Source: Kribbella sp. VKM Ac-2568
GTDB taxonomy: Bacteria > Actinomycetota > Actinomycetes > Propionibacteriales > Kribbellaceae
Assembly (NCBI RefSeq): GCF_004345365.1
Contig: NZ_SLVF01000022.1
Coordinates: 1 to 64,000, forward strand
Length of the DNA: 64,000 bases
Direction: 5' to 3'
The position numbers were made by a program, and so were the translations under genes. Shown piece after piece: positions 24,925-33,942 of this stretch. The notes beneath the pieces were generated by a model. That model saw only the letters and a program-made list of their open reading frames with translations. It searched no databases and was not told the origin of the DNA. How positions within the stretch are numbered: the stretch's first letter is position 1; each line of letters opens with the position of its first letter.

Positions 24925-26580
24925 TCAACGCCCGGATCTGGCCGACGGACGCGGGGGACCCGGGACCTTGCACACGCTCTGCGGTGTGCACCGTTCCCGG
25001 TTCTTGTCGTCCCGAGCTGGGGACGGCTCCGCGGGGTCGTCGGGGCAGGTCTCGGATCGCTGCTCCGGTTGGGGAGTGGGGGTTTGGGGGCAGGCAGGTT
25101 TGGCCAGGGCACGGCCGACTACTTGGCGCATGGCCGGAGCCCAGCCGACTGCGGCCGTGGTCGGATGCTGCGCCCGAGTGGGTTCGGCAGACGGTGCCGG
25201 AGTGGGCGAGTCGGACTCCGACGGTCGGGGCTCGGTCGCCGTCGGCTCGGAGGGTTCCGGCTCGGACGGTCGCGTCGAGTCCGGGTCGGACGGCGTAGGT
25301 TTCGTGGCCGGCTCGGGGTCGGAGGGCTGGGCCACCTCGGGCTCGGACGGCTGCGTCGGCTTGGGCTTCGACGGTTTGGGCTCGGATGCCTTTGGCTCGG
25401 ACGGTGCCGGCTCGGAGGTCTTGGTCGCGGATGGTTCAGGGGCGACGGGCTTGGCGGGTCGGGGGGAGGGCGGGTTCGGCCTGTTCGGCGGTGGCGTCGT
25501 CGTCTGCGGCCGGGTCGCTGCTCGTGGTGGTGTCGCAGGTTCGGTCCGTTGTGCTGGGGCGGGCTTGGCGAGCGCTGTGCCGTCCGGCGGCGGGTTGGTA
25601 GTCCAGGGCCGCACCGCCGGCGGTGGGTCGGTAGGCCAGGGGCGCACCGCTGCTGGATCGGTGGGCTCGTCAGGGAGTTGGTCGCCGGTTGACGGGAGAC
25701 CGACCACACGGCCGGCCTGGTACATACGGGCCAGCGCGAGCACTACCCGGACGTAAGAGTCGGCGTTGTTGTAGCGGCGTACCGCCTGCGCGGCCTGGGC
25801 CAGATTGCGGAGGTTCGACGTACCGGTGCACAAGTACTGGGCGGCGCCCTGCGCGGCGTCGAACATGTTGTTCGGGTCGCCGAACCCGTCGCCGTTGCCG
25901 TCCGCGTTCACCGCGCGCCAGGTCGACGGGATGAACTGCATCGGGCCGACCGCGCGGTCGTACACGGTGTCCCCGTCGAGCGCGCCGCCGTCGGAGTCGC
26001 GGATCAGTGCGACGTTCGGCCGGCCGTCGAGTGGGATGCCGCGGATCCGCCGGGTGGCCGAGCCGTCCTCGCGCAGCTGGGCGCCACCGAACCGGCCGTG
26101 GTTGGACTCCACCCGTCCGATCGCAGCGAGCAGCGTCCACGGCACATCGCAGCCGGGGTCGCTGACTGCCAACCGCGCCTCGGCCTGCTTGTACGCCCGC
26201 AAGGCGACGACGGGGATCCCGCTCTCGCCGAGCGTCCTGATCACGGGCGCACCCGAGAGCACCATCTGCACCGGTTTCGCCACCCGATCGGGCCCGACGG
26301 GGACCGCTTCCAGCTGATCCGGCGCGACGAATTCGTCCAGCACCTCGTCCTCGATGAACGGATCGGCGGCTGGTGCCTCCGCCGCCCCGGCCGCGTCGTA
26401 CCCGCGAGTCGCCGGACGGTCGGGGAACGGCGCGGAGGCCAACGCTCCGAGAGTGACCACGGCGGCGACCGCCCCGGCCAGCTGGTAGCGACTGTGGGTC
26501 GCCGGCCGGCCGCGGCGATGCCGTCCTGGGTGTCGTCGCCCGTGTCGCTTGATGAGCTTGTGCAGTCCGGGCATACGCAT
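24925..26580 (-). CDS. secreted lytic transglycosylase with proline-rich tail
   Basis: 551 residues. Basic N terminus, membrane/signal helix about 33-50, then an SLT-like domain (about 110-310) with catalytic Glu158 in AAIGRVESNHGRFGG and motifs RAVGPMQFIPSTWRAV and GDPNNMFDAAQGAAQYLC. It cleaves peptidoglycan glycan strands. From about 330 the protein is a low-complexity tail dominated by Pro, Ser, Glu and Lys with many SEP/SKP units, presumably spanning or binding the cell wall, ending in a Cys-containing 60-residue stretch. GGAGGGA lies 7 nt before ATG 26580. Convergent with the membrane protein gene. Confidence 0.85.
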   Translation of the reverse strand: MRMPGLHKLIKRHGRRHPGRHRRGRPATHSRYQLAGAVAAVVTLGALASAPFPDRPATRGYDAAGAAEAPAADPFIEDEVLDEFVAPDQLEAVPVGPDRVAKPVQMVLSGAPVIRTLGESGIPVVALRAYKQAEARLAVSDPGCDVPWTLLAAIGRVESNHGRFGGAQLREDGSATRRIRGIPLDGRPNVALIRDSDGGALDGDTVYDRAVGPMQFIPSTWRAVNADGNGDGFGDPNNMFDAAQGAAQYLCTGTSNLRNLAQAAQAVRRYNNADSYVRVVLALARMYQAGRVVGLPSTGDQLPDEPTDPAAVRPWPTDPPPAVRPWTTNPPPDGTALAKPAPAQRTEPATPPRAATRPQTTTPPPNRPNPPSPRPAKPVAPEPSATKTSEPAPSEPKASEPKPSKPKPTQPSEPEVAQPSDPEPATKPTPSDPDSTRPSEPEPSEPTATEPRPSESDSPTPAPSAEPTRAQHPTTAAVGWAPAMRQVVGRALAKPACPQTPTPQPEQRSETCPDDPAEPSPARDDKNRERCTPQSVCKVPGPPRPSARSGR

Positions 26581-26970
26581 GATCCGATCCCTCCGCCGAT
26601 CCGCCGTCGCAGTGCAGTCCCCCAGGGCTTGCCCAGGCGTTCGGGGCGAACCGCGTCCCGGATCGGTTCGTGGCTGACCGGCCGGCGATGCCCAGTGCGA
26701 GCGCGGCGACTCCTGCGCCGACCCACAGCCAGGGCACGGTGCCGATCCAATGCCCGAAGAACACCGCGGCCTCCGGCACGAGAAGGTCAGGGTCTTCGGA
26801 TCGAGTCGGCGTGCCTGCCGCCGGTCGTGACGAACGTGCTGGTCATCCGCGCCGTGGCCGCCGGCCGATCCCTCGACTCGTCGGCGGTACCAGAGCTCGC
26901 CTAGCCCGAACCTGGCGAACGGGGCCGACGCCGACGCGATCGGGCTGATCAGGGCGGCGTACGGGCGCTG
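26581..26970. other. non-coding stretch, possibly with an eroded gene start
   Basis: 390 bp. On the minus strand a frame starting near 26779 encodes a plausible membrane helix (FFGHWIGTVPWLWVGAGVAALALG) but runs on into the antisense-frame shadow of the transglycosylase gene without a stop, so it is not a credible intact gene. Otherwise nothing recognised. Confidence 0.35.
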
Positions 26971-27267
26971 CTACTTCACCGCGACGATGTCGACGGTCCG
27001 GATGTCGGGTTCGCCGGCGAGCAGGTCATCGGCGACCTGAGCCAGAGCCTTCGGGATCTCCCCGTTCAGGTGGGCATCGCGTCCAGCCTCGGCCTCGAAG
27101 CTGTCGAAGATGCCGTAGTGGGTGTCATCGATCTTGAATGCGTACCACGTCACCGTGTCTTCCTCTGCCACGGCGAGCGCGCGGCCCCCGATCAGGAAAG
27201 CCCCGAGCTCATCGCCCTTGCCGGCCTTCGCCTCCAGCAGAGCGAGGACTCCCAGTCGTACGGCCAT
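26971..27267 (-). CDS. antibiotic-biosynthesis-monooxygenase (ABM) domain protein
   Basis: 98 residues, the usual size for a stand-alone ABM/YgiN protein: MAVRLGVLALLEAKAGKGDELGAFL, then TVTWYAFKIDDTHYGIFDSFEAEAGRDAHLNG. These ferredoxin-fold dimers include quinol monooxygenases and heme-degrading enzymes; the activity here is not known. ATG 27267 follows GGGAGA by 6 nt, while the longer in-frame start at 27333 lacks a site. Confidence 0.82.
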   Translation of the reverse strand: MAVRLGVLALLEAKAGKGDELGAFLIGGRALAVAEEDTVTWYAFKIDDTHYGIFDSFEAEAGRDAHLNGEIPKALAQVADDLLAGEPDIRTVDIVAVK

Positions 27268-27631
27268 GTGCTGTCTCCCGTCGCTGATATGCGAGACCCG
27301 ACCCCGGGGCACGACCTCGTCATGCTTCACCACGGGTCGGTCTCACCGACGGTGCGTCCACCTCACCAGTACCGCGACCGCCGCGCACCCTTACCCGCAA
27401 GCCGGCAGGAGACCCAAGAGGTCGCCCACTTCTCAACGATGCCATCCAGGCCCGCGATCCACCACTGAGCGGCGCTACTGGCCGCCTGAGCCGGCTTCCC
27501 GGATGACGTGCAGCGGCGTCGGTCACCATCAGCCGGGTCCTTCGGCACGTCGGTCGGGGCCACAGCCCTTGCCCGGACCGCCTGCTCAGCCGGACGATCG
27601 AGTCGGAGACCGAGTGGAAAGGACAAAACCT
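27268..27631. other. non-coding stretch
   Basis: 364 bp between divergent genes with no convincing gene or repeat seen; presumably holds promoters for the ABM and stress-protein genes. Confidence 0.5.
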
Positions 27632-28492
27632 GTGATCTACGTCGGGATCGACAGCTCGTGGCGTCACTCCGGTGCCCTGGAATGGGCGCTGCGAGGAGCA
27701 GCCCTTCGGCATGAACCCCTCCGGGCGGTCTACGTGGTCGACCGGACGGTACGTCGTGCGCCGTACTCGGAGCCGACTATCGCGGACGAGGCGGCGATCG
27801 ACCTCGTCGACGAGGTCCAGAAGCATCTTGACGCCGGCCGCGATCGGCTGGACAACGACGCAGAGCTGATGGGCGGCCGTCCGGCCACAACGCTGGTGGA
27901 GGCGGCGGCCGGAAGCACGATGCTCGTCGTCGGCCGGCGGGGGACGGGCGCATTCAAGCGACTGCTCATCGGCTCGACGGCGGAAGAGGTCGTCAACGTG
28001 GCGACCGTGCCGGTGGTCGTGGTTCCGGACAAGTGGAAGCCAGGCGACCACTCCGGTCCGGTCGTCGTCGCGGTGGGTGAGTCCGACGCGGACCAGGGGC
28101 CGATCGAGTTCGCGGTCACCGCGGTGGTGGAGCGGGCGGCGCCGTTGAGATTGGTCCACGTCTGGGAGCTGCCGAGCGTCCACAGCCGGGACGCGGCCGC
28201 GATCGCTCGCGCCGAGCAGGAAGGGGACGCCAACGCCCAGCGGCGGGGGGAAGCCGTCGCCGGCGAGTGGCAACTGAGGTATCCCGAGCTGGTCATCGAG
28301 GTCGACGTCCGCCGCGGCCATGCGGTCGACGGCGTCATCACCGCCGCGGAGCAGTGTGACGCCCAGCTCCTGGTCGTGGGCGGCCGTCGCCATCACCGGA
28401 CGACCGCGATGCTGCTCGGCTCGGTCGCCCGCGGAGTCCTCCACCACGCGTCCTGCCCGGTCGCCGTTGTACACGCCGAGCAGACATCCTGA
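27632..28492 (+). CDS. universal stress protein, two Usp domains
   Basis: 286 residues with two UspA-like domains (about 2-135 and 150-284). ATP-binding motif of the first: VVGRRGTGAFKRLLIGST (G-x2-G-x9-GS/T); of the second: VVGGRRHHRTTAMLLGSV, in which the second Gly is replaced. In mycobacteria such tandem Usp proteins are induced by hypoxia and NO. GTG 27632 lies 8 nt after AAAGGA. A second Usp gene follows after 166 bp. Confidence 0.88.
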   Translation: MIYVGIDSSWRHSGALEWALRGAALRHEPLRAVYVVDRTVRRAPYSEPTIADEAAIDLVDEVQKHLDAGRDRLDNDAELMGGRPATTLVEAAAGSTMLVVGRRGTGAFKRLLIGSTAEEVVNVATVPVVVVPDKWKPGDHSGPVVVAVGESDADQGPIEFAVTAVVERAAPLRLVHVWELPSVHSRDAAAIARAEQEGDANAQRRGEAVAGEWQLRYPELVIEVDVRRGHAVDGVITAAEQCDAQLLVVGGRRHHRTTAMLLGSVARGVLHHASCPVAVVHAEQTS

Positions 28493-28658
28493 TCCGGGGC
28501 TCAGCCATGCTCTGGGCGACCGCGACGACGACCGGGCGGCCACGAACCCCGAGATCGGACCTTCGGCTCTGCTTCAGGTGGTCCCGCAGCGATGAAATGT
28601 AGTCTGACGCGTACTGCGATCGCGCACCCGGAAACCTGGCGGAGTGAAAGGGCGGATC

Positions 28659-29510
28659 ATGGAGAGTGCACCGAAGTTCATCCTGGTCGGGGTTGATGAC
28701 GGCCCGGAGAGCCAGGTCGCGCTGCGCTGGGCGGTCGAGGAGGCAGGAGCACGCGGGTGCGCCGTGCGGGTGGTCTCCGCGCATCTGGACCAGACTGCCC
28801 AGTGGCCGGGCATCGGTTTCGAGGCCTACATTCCCCCACCTGAGGTGGACCGGCACCAGCCCGTGCACGACGCGGCGATCCAGTACGTTCGAGACCGGCT
28901 CGGCTACGAGAACGGGTCCGGCTGGATCACCGCAGAGTCAGCGGCGGCCGCGATTCTGACCGAGGCGCCGGAGGCCGAAATGATCGTGTTGGGCTCGCGG
29001 GCGCACAGCAAGCTCGGTGCCGCCCTCGGCTCGACCGCGACAGCGGTGACGGCCAAGGCACCATGCCCGGTCGTTGTGGTGCGCGATCTTGACGCGGCCG
29101 GACCAGTGCTGGTCGGCGCCGACGGGTCCGCCGATTCCGAAGCTGCTGTTCTGTTCGGCTTCGAGGCGGCCGCCCGATCAGGCAACCCGCTGGAGGTGGT
29201 TTACTGCTGGCAACCGCAGAGCCGTCACGATGCACCGATCGACAGTGCCGAAGGACTTCTGCGGAACTGGCTGGCCGAGAGTGTGGCGCCGTACCGGGAC
29301 AAGTTCCCGGCGGTGCGGGTCCGGGCCGAGGTCGTGGCAGGCCGGCCGGCCGCGGTACTGGCGGAACGCAGTAGCACCAGTTCGATGGTCGTGGTCGGCT
29401 CCCGCGGTCGCGGCGGCGTTACCGGTCTGTTGCTCGGCTCGGTCAGCCAAAGGCTGCTGCACCACGCGAGCTGCCCGGTCGCCGTCGTACGCCCAACGCA
29501 GGAACACTGA
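28659..29510 (+). CDS. universal stress protein, two Usp domains
   Basis: 283 residues. First domain FILVGVDDGPESQVALRWAVEEA ... VLGSRAHSKLGAALGST; second PVLVGADGSADSEAAVLFG ... VVGSRGRGGVTGLLLGSVSQRLLHHASCPVAVV, with the full ATP-binding pattern in the second domain only. ATG 28659 is preferred over GTG 28644 because the GGCGGAGTGAAAGGG stretch precedes it. Paralogue of the preceding protein, probably from tandem duplication followed by divergence. Confidence 0.88.
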   Translation: MESAPKFILVGVDDGPESQVALRWAVEEAGARGCAVRVVSAHLDQTAQWPGIGFEAYIPPPEVDRHQPVHDAAIQYVRDRLGYENGSGWITAESAAAAILTEAPEAEMIVLGSRAHSKLGAALGSTATAVTAKAPCPVVVVRDLDAAGPVLVGADGSADSEAAVLFGFEAAARSGNPLEVVYCWQPQSRHDAPIDSAEGLLRNWLAESVAPYRDKFPAVRVRAEVVAGRPAAVLAERSSTSSMVVVGSRGRGGVTGLLLGSVSQRLLHHASCPVAVVRPTQEH

Positions 29511-29530
29511 GGCCGACGTCGCGGTCCATC

Positions 29531-30024
29531 TCAGTGAGCCGCCTCGGGAGGTCTGGAGACTTCAGCTGTGAGGCGGGCGGCACGGGCTTCCAGATAGCGC
29601 TGTTCGGGAACGCTGGTCGTACCTCGGGCGGCCTCCTGGTAGGCCTCGCGTGCGGCTCGGTGGTCGGCGGTCAACTCCAGTAGGTGTGCGCGAACTGCGG
29701 CGAGTCGGTGGTGTCCGGCAATGCGCGCGTCCTTGCTCAGAGGCCGCAAGAGTTCGAGACCGGCCTCGGGCCCATCCACCATGGCGACCGCAGCCGCCTC
29801 GTTGAGGGCTGTAATCGGGTTGGGCGCGAGGTGTGACAATACCCTGTACAGCGCGACGATCTGTGGCCAGTCGGTGTCCTGCGGACGTTCGGCTTCAGCA
29901 TGGACAGCGGCGATCGCGGCCTGGAGCTGAAGATCAGATAAAGCACCTGCAGTACGGCGCGCAGTCGCTCGGCATGCTCGTCGGCGGGGGGCACCGCGCG
30001 CCGGCGACCTTGATGCGGCCCCAT
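29531..30024 (-). pseudogene. remnant of an ECF sigma factor with C-terminal TPR-like domain (ECF42/DUF6596 type)
   Basis: Two pieces of one family in different frames. At about 29930-30000 the frame reads PADEHAERLRAVLQVLYLIF, the start of the DUF6596 region; at 29531-29945 another frame reads LQAAIAAVHAEAERPQDTDWPQIVALYRVLSHL to the C terminus. The roughly 80 residues that normally separate them, and the whole sigma2/sigma4 region, are missing. So the gene was cut down by at least one internal and one N-terminal deletion; the intact MFS gene ends just upstream at 30040. No function is expected. Confidence 0.65.
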
Positions 30025-30039
30025 CGGGCGCCCTGACCG

Positions 30040-31362
30040 CTAACGGGTCGCTATCTCGGCAGACTTCCGCGGGTGGCGCAGGGTGAGGGCCGCGAGGGCG
30101 CCCAGCAGCGGGAAGATGGCGATCGCCGCGATCACCGTGGTCAGGCTGAACGACTTCGCGAGCGCGCCGGCGGCAGCCGAGCCGGCGCCGCCGCCGACGA
30201 AGAAGGTCAGGTTCAGCAGAGCGACCCCGCCTCCTCGTTGTGCCGGCTGGATCCGTGCGGACAGCAGTCCGGTCGCGACTACTTGAGTGCTGGCGAAGGC
30301 TGCGAAGCCCAGCGAGACGGCGCAGATCACCAGGACGGAACTGTCGACCAGGCCGGCCAAGCCGAACAGCACAGCAGAGGACAGAGCGGTTGCCGCGATC
30401 AAGACGCCGCCGGCGGCGGGCAGTCTGCTCGCCCACCGGGAGAGGGCGCCGCCGAGCACGGCTCCCGGCAGCAGCCAGGCGCCGACCGACAGGACCGACC
30501 AGCCGTGCTCGCGCACTAGGAACTGCGGGGCCGCATACATCGATCCGAAGAGCCCGGCGAACACACCGACTCCGGTGACCATCGCCCGGAGGAAAGTGGT
30601 GTCGGTGACCAACCAGCGCTGCACGAACCCTTCCGGTACGCGGGCCACCCGCAGCGCCAGACCCGTCGCGCTCACCACCAGCGCCGCCGCCAAACCACCG
30701 ACCACGGTCGCTGGAAGCTCCAGCGCGGACGACTGGATGAGGATCACGAACGATGCGGCACACACGCTCAGCAGGCCCGCGCCGGCCAGATCGACCGGCC
30801 GGTTCGAACCTGAGCGGGACTTCGCCAGCCGCAGCGCGAAAGGCACAGCCAGCACCGAAAGCACCGGCAGTACCACCGTGAGCCGCCAGGTCAGCCACTC
30901 CGTCACCGCGCCGCCGGCCAAGGTGGCGCCGGCCGAGAACACGGCGATCGTGGCGCCGAAGGTCGCCAGCACCTTCGGTCGCTGATCCGGGGTGGACGAC
31001 GACGCCAGGACCAGCGCGGACGCGGACGTCGCCCCGGATCCGGTCGCGAGCACCAGTCGGCCGATCACCAGCGCGACGATGCCCTGTGCCGACAGGCAGA
31101 CCACCGCGCCGGCGACGAGCACATCCGCGCCGGCCAGCAAGGTCACCCGGACTCCGCGCGAATCGGCGAACCGGCCGGACAGCGCAGTAGCGATGCCTAG
31201 GGCAAGGGCATGCGCGATGAGAACCCAGGCCGCGGTGGACGGCGTGGTGCGGAGCGCCCGGGTGACGTCCGGCAGCGCGACCCCCGCGGCGGTCACCCCG
31301 AAGATCGCCGGGCCGAACAGGCTACCGAGCCGTAGGCCGGTCGAGCGTGCACTTGTCGTCAT
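30040..31362 (-). CDS. MFS transporter (drug-efflux-like)
   Basis: 440 residues with about 12 or more helices; includes the MFS loop motif GRFADSRGVRVTLLAGADVL (about 60-80) and DLAGAGLLSVCAASF. Resembles the DHA2-type drug exporters but is somewhat short. ATG 31362 overlaps the stop of the oxidase gene by 4 nt, so the pair forms one operon; it could export the product of that oxidase or give resistance (inference). Confidence 0.82.
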   Translation of the reverse strand: MTTSARSTGLRLGSLFGPAIFGVTAAGVALPDVTRALRTTPSTAAWVLIAHALALGIATALSGRFADSRGVRVTLLAGADVLVAGAVVCLSAQGIVALVIGRLVLATGSGATSASALVLASSSTPDQRPKVLATFGATIAVFSAGATLAGGAVTEWLTWRLTVVLPVLSVLAVPFALRLAKSRSGSNRPVDLAGAGLLSVCAASFVILIQSSALELPATVVGGLAAALVVSATGLALRVARVPEGFVQRWLVTDTTFLRAMVTGVGVFAGLFGSMYAAPQFLVREHGWSVLSVGAWLLPGAVLGGALSRWASRLPAAGGVLIAATALSSAVLFGLAGLVDSSVLVICAVSLGFAAFASTQVVATGLLSARIQPAQRGGGVALLNLTFFVGGGAGSAAAGALAKSFSLTTVIAAIAIFPLLGALAALTLRHPRKSAEIATR

Positions 31363-32702
31363 GACGACCTGCTGTCGATCGGAGGGATGTTCTGGTTGAA
31401 GCGGAAGAGGTTCGCCGGGTCGTAGCGCCGTTTGAGCTCGGCCAGCCGCTGATAGACCGCCGGTGCGAAAGCGCGCGCGGTCTGCTTCTCGGCGCCGGGA
31501 CCGTTGAGGAAGTTGATGTAGGCGCCGCCGCTGCCCCACGGCTCGAGCGCCGTCAGCACGGACGCGGACACTCCGTCCGGCGGCGCGATCGTCGCCAGCG
31601 TGAACGCCGTGTCGCGGTGCCCGGTCGCGCTGGGCACCTCGGGCAGCCGCGCGACCGCGCCCCCGAGGTGTCTCAGCTCGACTATGTACGCCGAGCAGCC
31701 CGAACCCGGCCCGGCCACCTCGAGCAGAGTCTTGGCCGCATGCACGTCGAAGCTGTCGAGCAGGATCGACCTTTCCTGCAGAGGCATCGGGTCGACCGGG
31801 TCCTGGTGGACCTCGCCGATCTCCGGATAGGAACGCTCCACGACCGTGTCGAGGATGGGACCGAGCCCACGCAACGGCGCGAGCAGCCGGTTTCCGTCGG
31901 CCGGGACGCCGAGGAACGTGATCCGCACATGCGCGCTCACCCGTCCACGAAGCGGCGCCGGCACTGTCGGAAGGTCGGGCAGCCGCAACAGGGCGAGCGA
32001 CGTGGTCATGGACTCAGGGAGTTCCGCGGTCCACTGCCACCACGTGTCGAGCACGGCCTCGACCGACTCCGCCGCGAAGAACAGGCCGCCGCCGTAGAAG
32101 ATCCGGACCGGCATCAGCCCGAACTCCATCGCCGTGACCACGCCGAAGTTGCCCTTGCCGCCGCGCATCGCCCAGAACAGGTCGGGTTCCTCGTCCGCGC
32201 CGGCCCTCCGCGGGACCCCGTCGGCGGTGACGACATCGATCCACCTGACGTGGTCAGCGGCGTACCCGAACTGCCGCGCCATCGGCCCGAGACCGCCACC
32301 GAGGGTGTAGCCGACGACTCCGACGAACGGGGACGACCCGTTCAGCGGAGCCAGCCCGTACGGCGCAGCCGCCGCGATCACCTGGTTCCATCGGACCCCG
32401 GCCTCGACCCGGGCGGTCCGTGCCTCCGGATCGATGTCGACGCCGCGTAGACGGCCGGTGCTGATGAGGATGCCGCCGTCGACCGGTACGGAGATCCCGT
32501 GGCCGGTGGCCTGGACTCCCACCGGCAGGCCGCGCTCGGCGGCGTACCGGACCGTTGTCGCGATCTGATCGGCGTGCTCGGCGGCCACGACGAGGTCCGG
32601 CCGATGGGCCGCGGCCGTGTTGAAGCCGGCCAGCTCGCTATCCCAGCCGCGATGACCGGGAGACAGCAGTTGATCGCCGAGGAGGCGCTTCAGACTTGTC
32701 AT
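31359..32702 (-). CDS. FAD-binding oxidoreductase, berberine-bridge-enzyme type
   Basis: 447 residues. FAD_binding_4 domain with GVQATGHGISVPVDGGILIST (His as expected covalent FAD ligand), TLGGGLGPMARQFGYAADHV and DLFWAMRGGKGNFGVV; C-terminal BBE motif YDPANLFRFNQNIPP. The second (Cys) flavin link of bicovalent members is not evident: the usual GxCxxV/xG loop reads VGYTLGGGLGPM, so FAD is probably held by His only. Such enzymes oxidise alcohols, sugars or alkaloid-like molecules with O2. ATG 32702 begins the family's conserved N terminus. Confidence 0.85.
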   Translation of the reverse strand: MTSLKRLLGDQLLSPGHRGWDSELAGFNTAAAHRPDLVVAAEHADQIATTVRYAAERGLPVGVQATGHGISVPVDGGILISTGRLRGVDIDPEARTARVEAGVRWNQVIAAAAPYGLAPLNGSSPFVGVVGYTLGGGLGPMARQFGYAADHVRWIDVVTADGVPRRAGADEEPDLFWAMRGGKGNFGVVTAMEFGLMPVRIFYGGGLFFAAESVEAVLDTWWQWTAELPESMTTSLALLRLPDLPTVPAPLRGRVSAHVRITFLGVPADGNRLLAPLRGLGPILDTVVERSYPEIGEVHQDPVDPMPLQERSILLDSFDVHAAKTLLEVAGPGSGCSAYIVELRHLGGAVARLPEVPSATGHRDTAFTLATIAPPDGVSASVLTALEPWGSGGAYINFLNGPGAEKQTARAFAPAVYQRLAELKRRYDPANLFRFNQNIPPIDSRSS

Positions 32703-32793
32703 ACCGCGAGTCTGGGGAGCGCCGGCCGCCCGTCCCATCCCTCGTTTGAGGGGTTACGTGGGTCCCTATGCTGGTAGCGGCGAAGGGAAGCGG

Positions 32794-33900
32794 ATGAGTC
32801 GATCGGACGAGCGTCGCATGCTGTTGTCGAAGGCCACGGAAGAGCCGGACGCGCTCAGGATGTTCGCGCAGGCGTCCTCGCGGCTGAGGCGAGTGGTGCC
32901 GTTCGACGCCGCGGTCTGGCGGGTGACCGATCCCGAGACCGGCATCCTGACCACACCCATGCACGGCGAGAACATAGACGCCCAAGGTTGCTTCGAGTAC
33001 TGGGAGACCGAGCTCCTCGCCGGCTCCGTCAACCTCTACAGCGACCTGACCACGGCCCCCCTCCCCGTGGCGGGGCTCCGTGACACCACCGGCGACTGCC
33101 CGGGAACCAGCGCCATCTACGTGGACTTCATGAAGCCCCGCGGCCTGTACGACGAACTGCGGGCGGTCCTGCGCGTCGGTAGTCGTCCACAGGGCACAAT
33201 CAGCCTCTTCCGAACCAGCAAGGCCTTCAGCCGCGCCGATGTTGAGTTCGTGAATTCGCTCGTCACACCTTTGGCCAGGCGGCTCCGCTCCTACGCGACG
33301 CCCGGTCAGTACGCCATAACCGCGGGCCGCCCGGGGTTCCTGCTCTTCGACGCGGCAGGCTCGCTGGTGTCCGTCAACGACGAGGCCCGGCGCTATCTCG
33401 AAGAGCTCCCCGAGGGCGGTCCTTCAACGGACAGCCGACTGGATCTGCCTGTTCCGCCCTGGCTGCACACGATCGCCTTGACGGCCCGGAGCGGTCCCGC
33501 GTGGATCCGCCTGCGCACACGCGGGGGTCGCTGGCTAGTCTGCCACGCCTCGCCGATGCAGGAGATCGGCGGAGGCCCGCAGGGATCCGCCGTGGTGCTC
33601 GAACCGGCGAAGGCATCCGACGTGATGCCGCTGGTCGCCGACGCATACGAGCTGTCCGAGCGCGAGGTCGAGGTCACCCAGTACGTCGCGCGCGGGCTGC
33701 CGACGGAGCAGATCGCCGAGCACCTGTTCCTCTCGCCGCATACCGTGCGCGACCACATCAAGGCGATCTTCGAGAAGACCCAGGTGTCGTCGCGAGGCGA
33801 ACTGGTCGGCAAGCTCTTCGTCGAGCGCTACCGGCCCGTCGGCGAACAGGCCGTCCAGGCCGCAGACGAGCGCCACCCAACTGCCGGAAGTCTCAGCTGA
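32794..33900 (+). CDS. LuxR-family regulator with GAF-like sensor region
   Basis: 368 residues: N-terminal region (about 20-180) with a GAF-like fold, middle PAS-like stretch (about 185-290; GRPGFLLFDAAGSLVSVNDEARRYL), C-terminal LuxR HTH (about 300-355; LSEREVEVTQYVARGLPTEQIAEHL). ATG 32794 follows GAAGGGAAG. It is divergent from the oxidase/MFS operon with about 90 bp between, so it probably regulates that operon; -10-like TATGCT lies near 32767. Confidence 0.85.
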   Translation: MSRSDERRMLLSKATEEPDALRMFAQASSRLRRVVPFDAAVWRVTDPETGILTTPMHGENIDAQGCFEYWETELLAGSVNLYSDLTTAPLPVAGLRDTTGDCPGTSAIYVDFMKPRGLYDELRAVLRVGSRPQGTISLFRTSKAFSRADVEFVNSLVTPLARRLRSYATPGQYAITAGRPGFLLFDAAGSLVSVNDEARRYLEELPEGGPSTDSRLDLPVPPWLHTIALTARSGPAWIRLRTRGGRWLVCHASPMQEIGGGPQGSAVVLEPAKASDVMPLVADAYELSEREVEVTQYVARGLPTEQIAEHLFLSPHTVRDHIKAIFEKTQVSSRGELVGKLFVERYRPVGEQAVQAADERHPTAGSLS

Positions 33901-33942
33901 CCGGTCCCAGGTCGGAGAGCGCAGGACTTGCCTGATTCGGCT

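Noticed and set aside
25080..25560. DNA tandem repeat or CRISPR-like array in the repetitive region
   Set aside because: The repetition is codon-level degeneracy of SEP/SKP units, without constant repeat or spacer lengths.
24554..25756. Long plus-strand frame rich in Gly/Ser/Asp
   Set aside because: It is the antisense image of the proline-rich transglycosylase tail, not a repeat protein.
25670..26779. Minus-strand frame of 369 codons beginning MPEAAVFFGHWIG
   Set aside because: Beyond its first 60 codons it is the frame-shifted shadow of the transglycosylase; only a possible eroded start is mentioned.
29511..29560. Shine-Dalgarno-led gene for the sigma remnant
   Set aside because: No start codon with a ribosome site or complete domain exists, so it is treated as a pseudogene.
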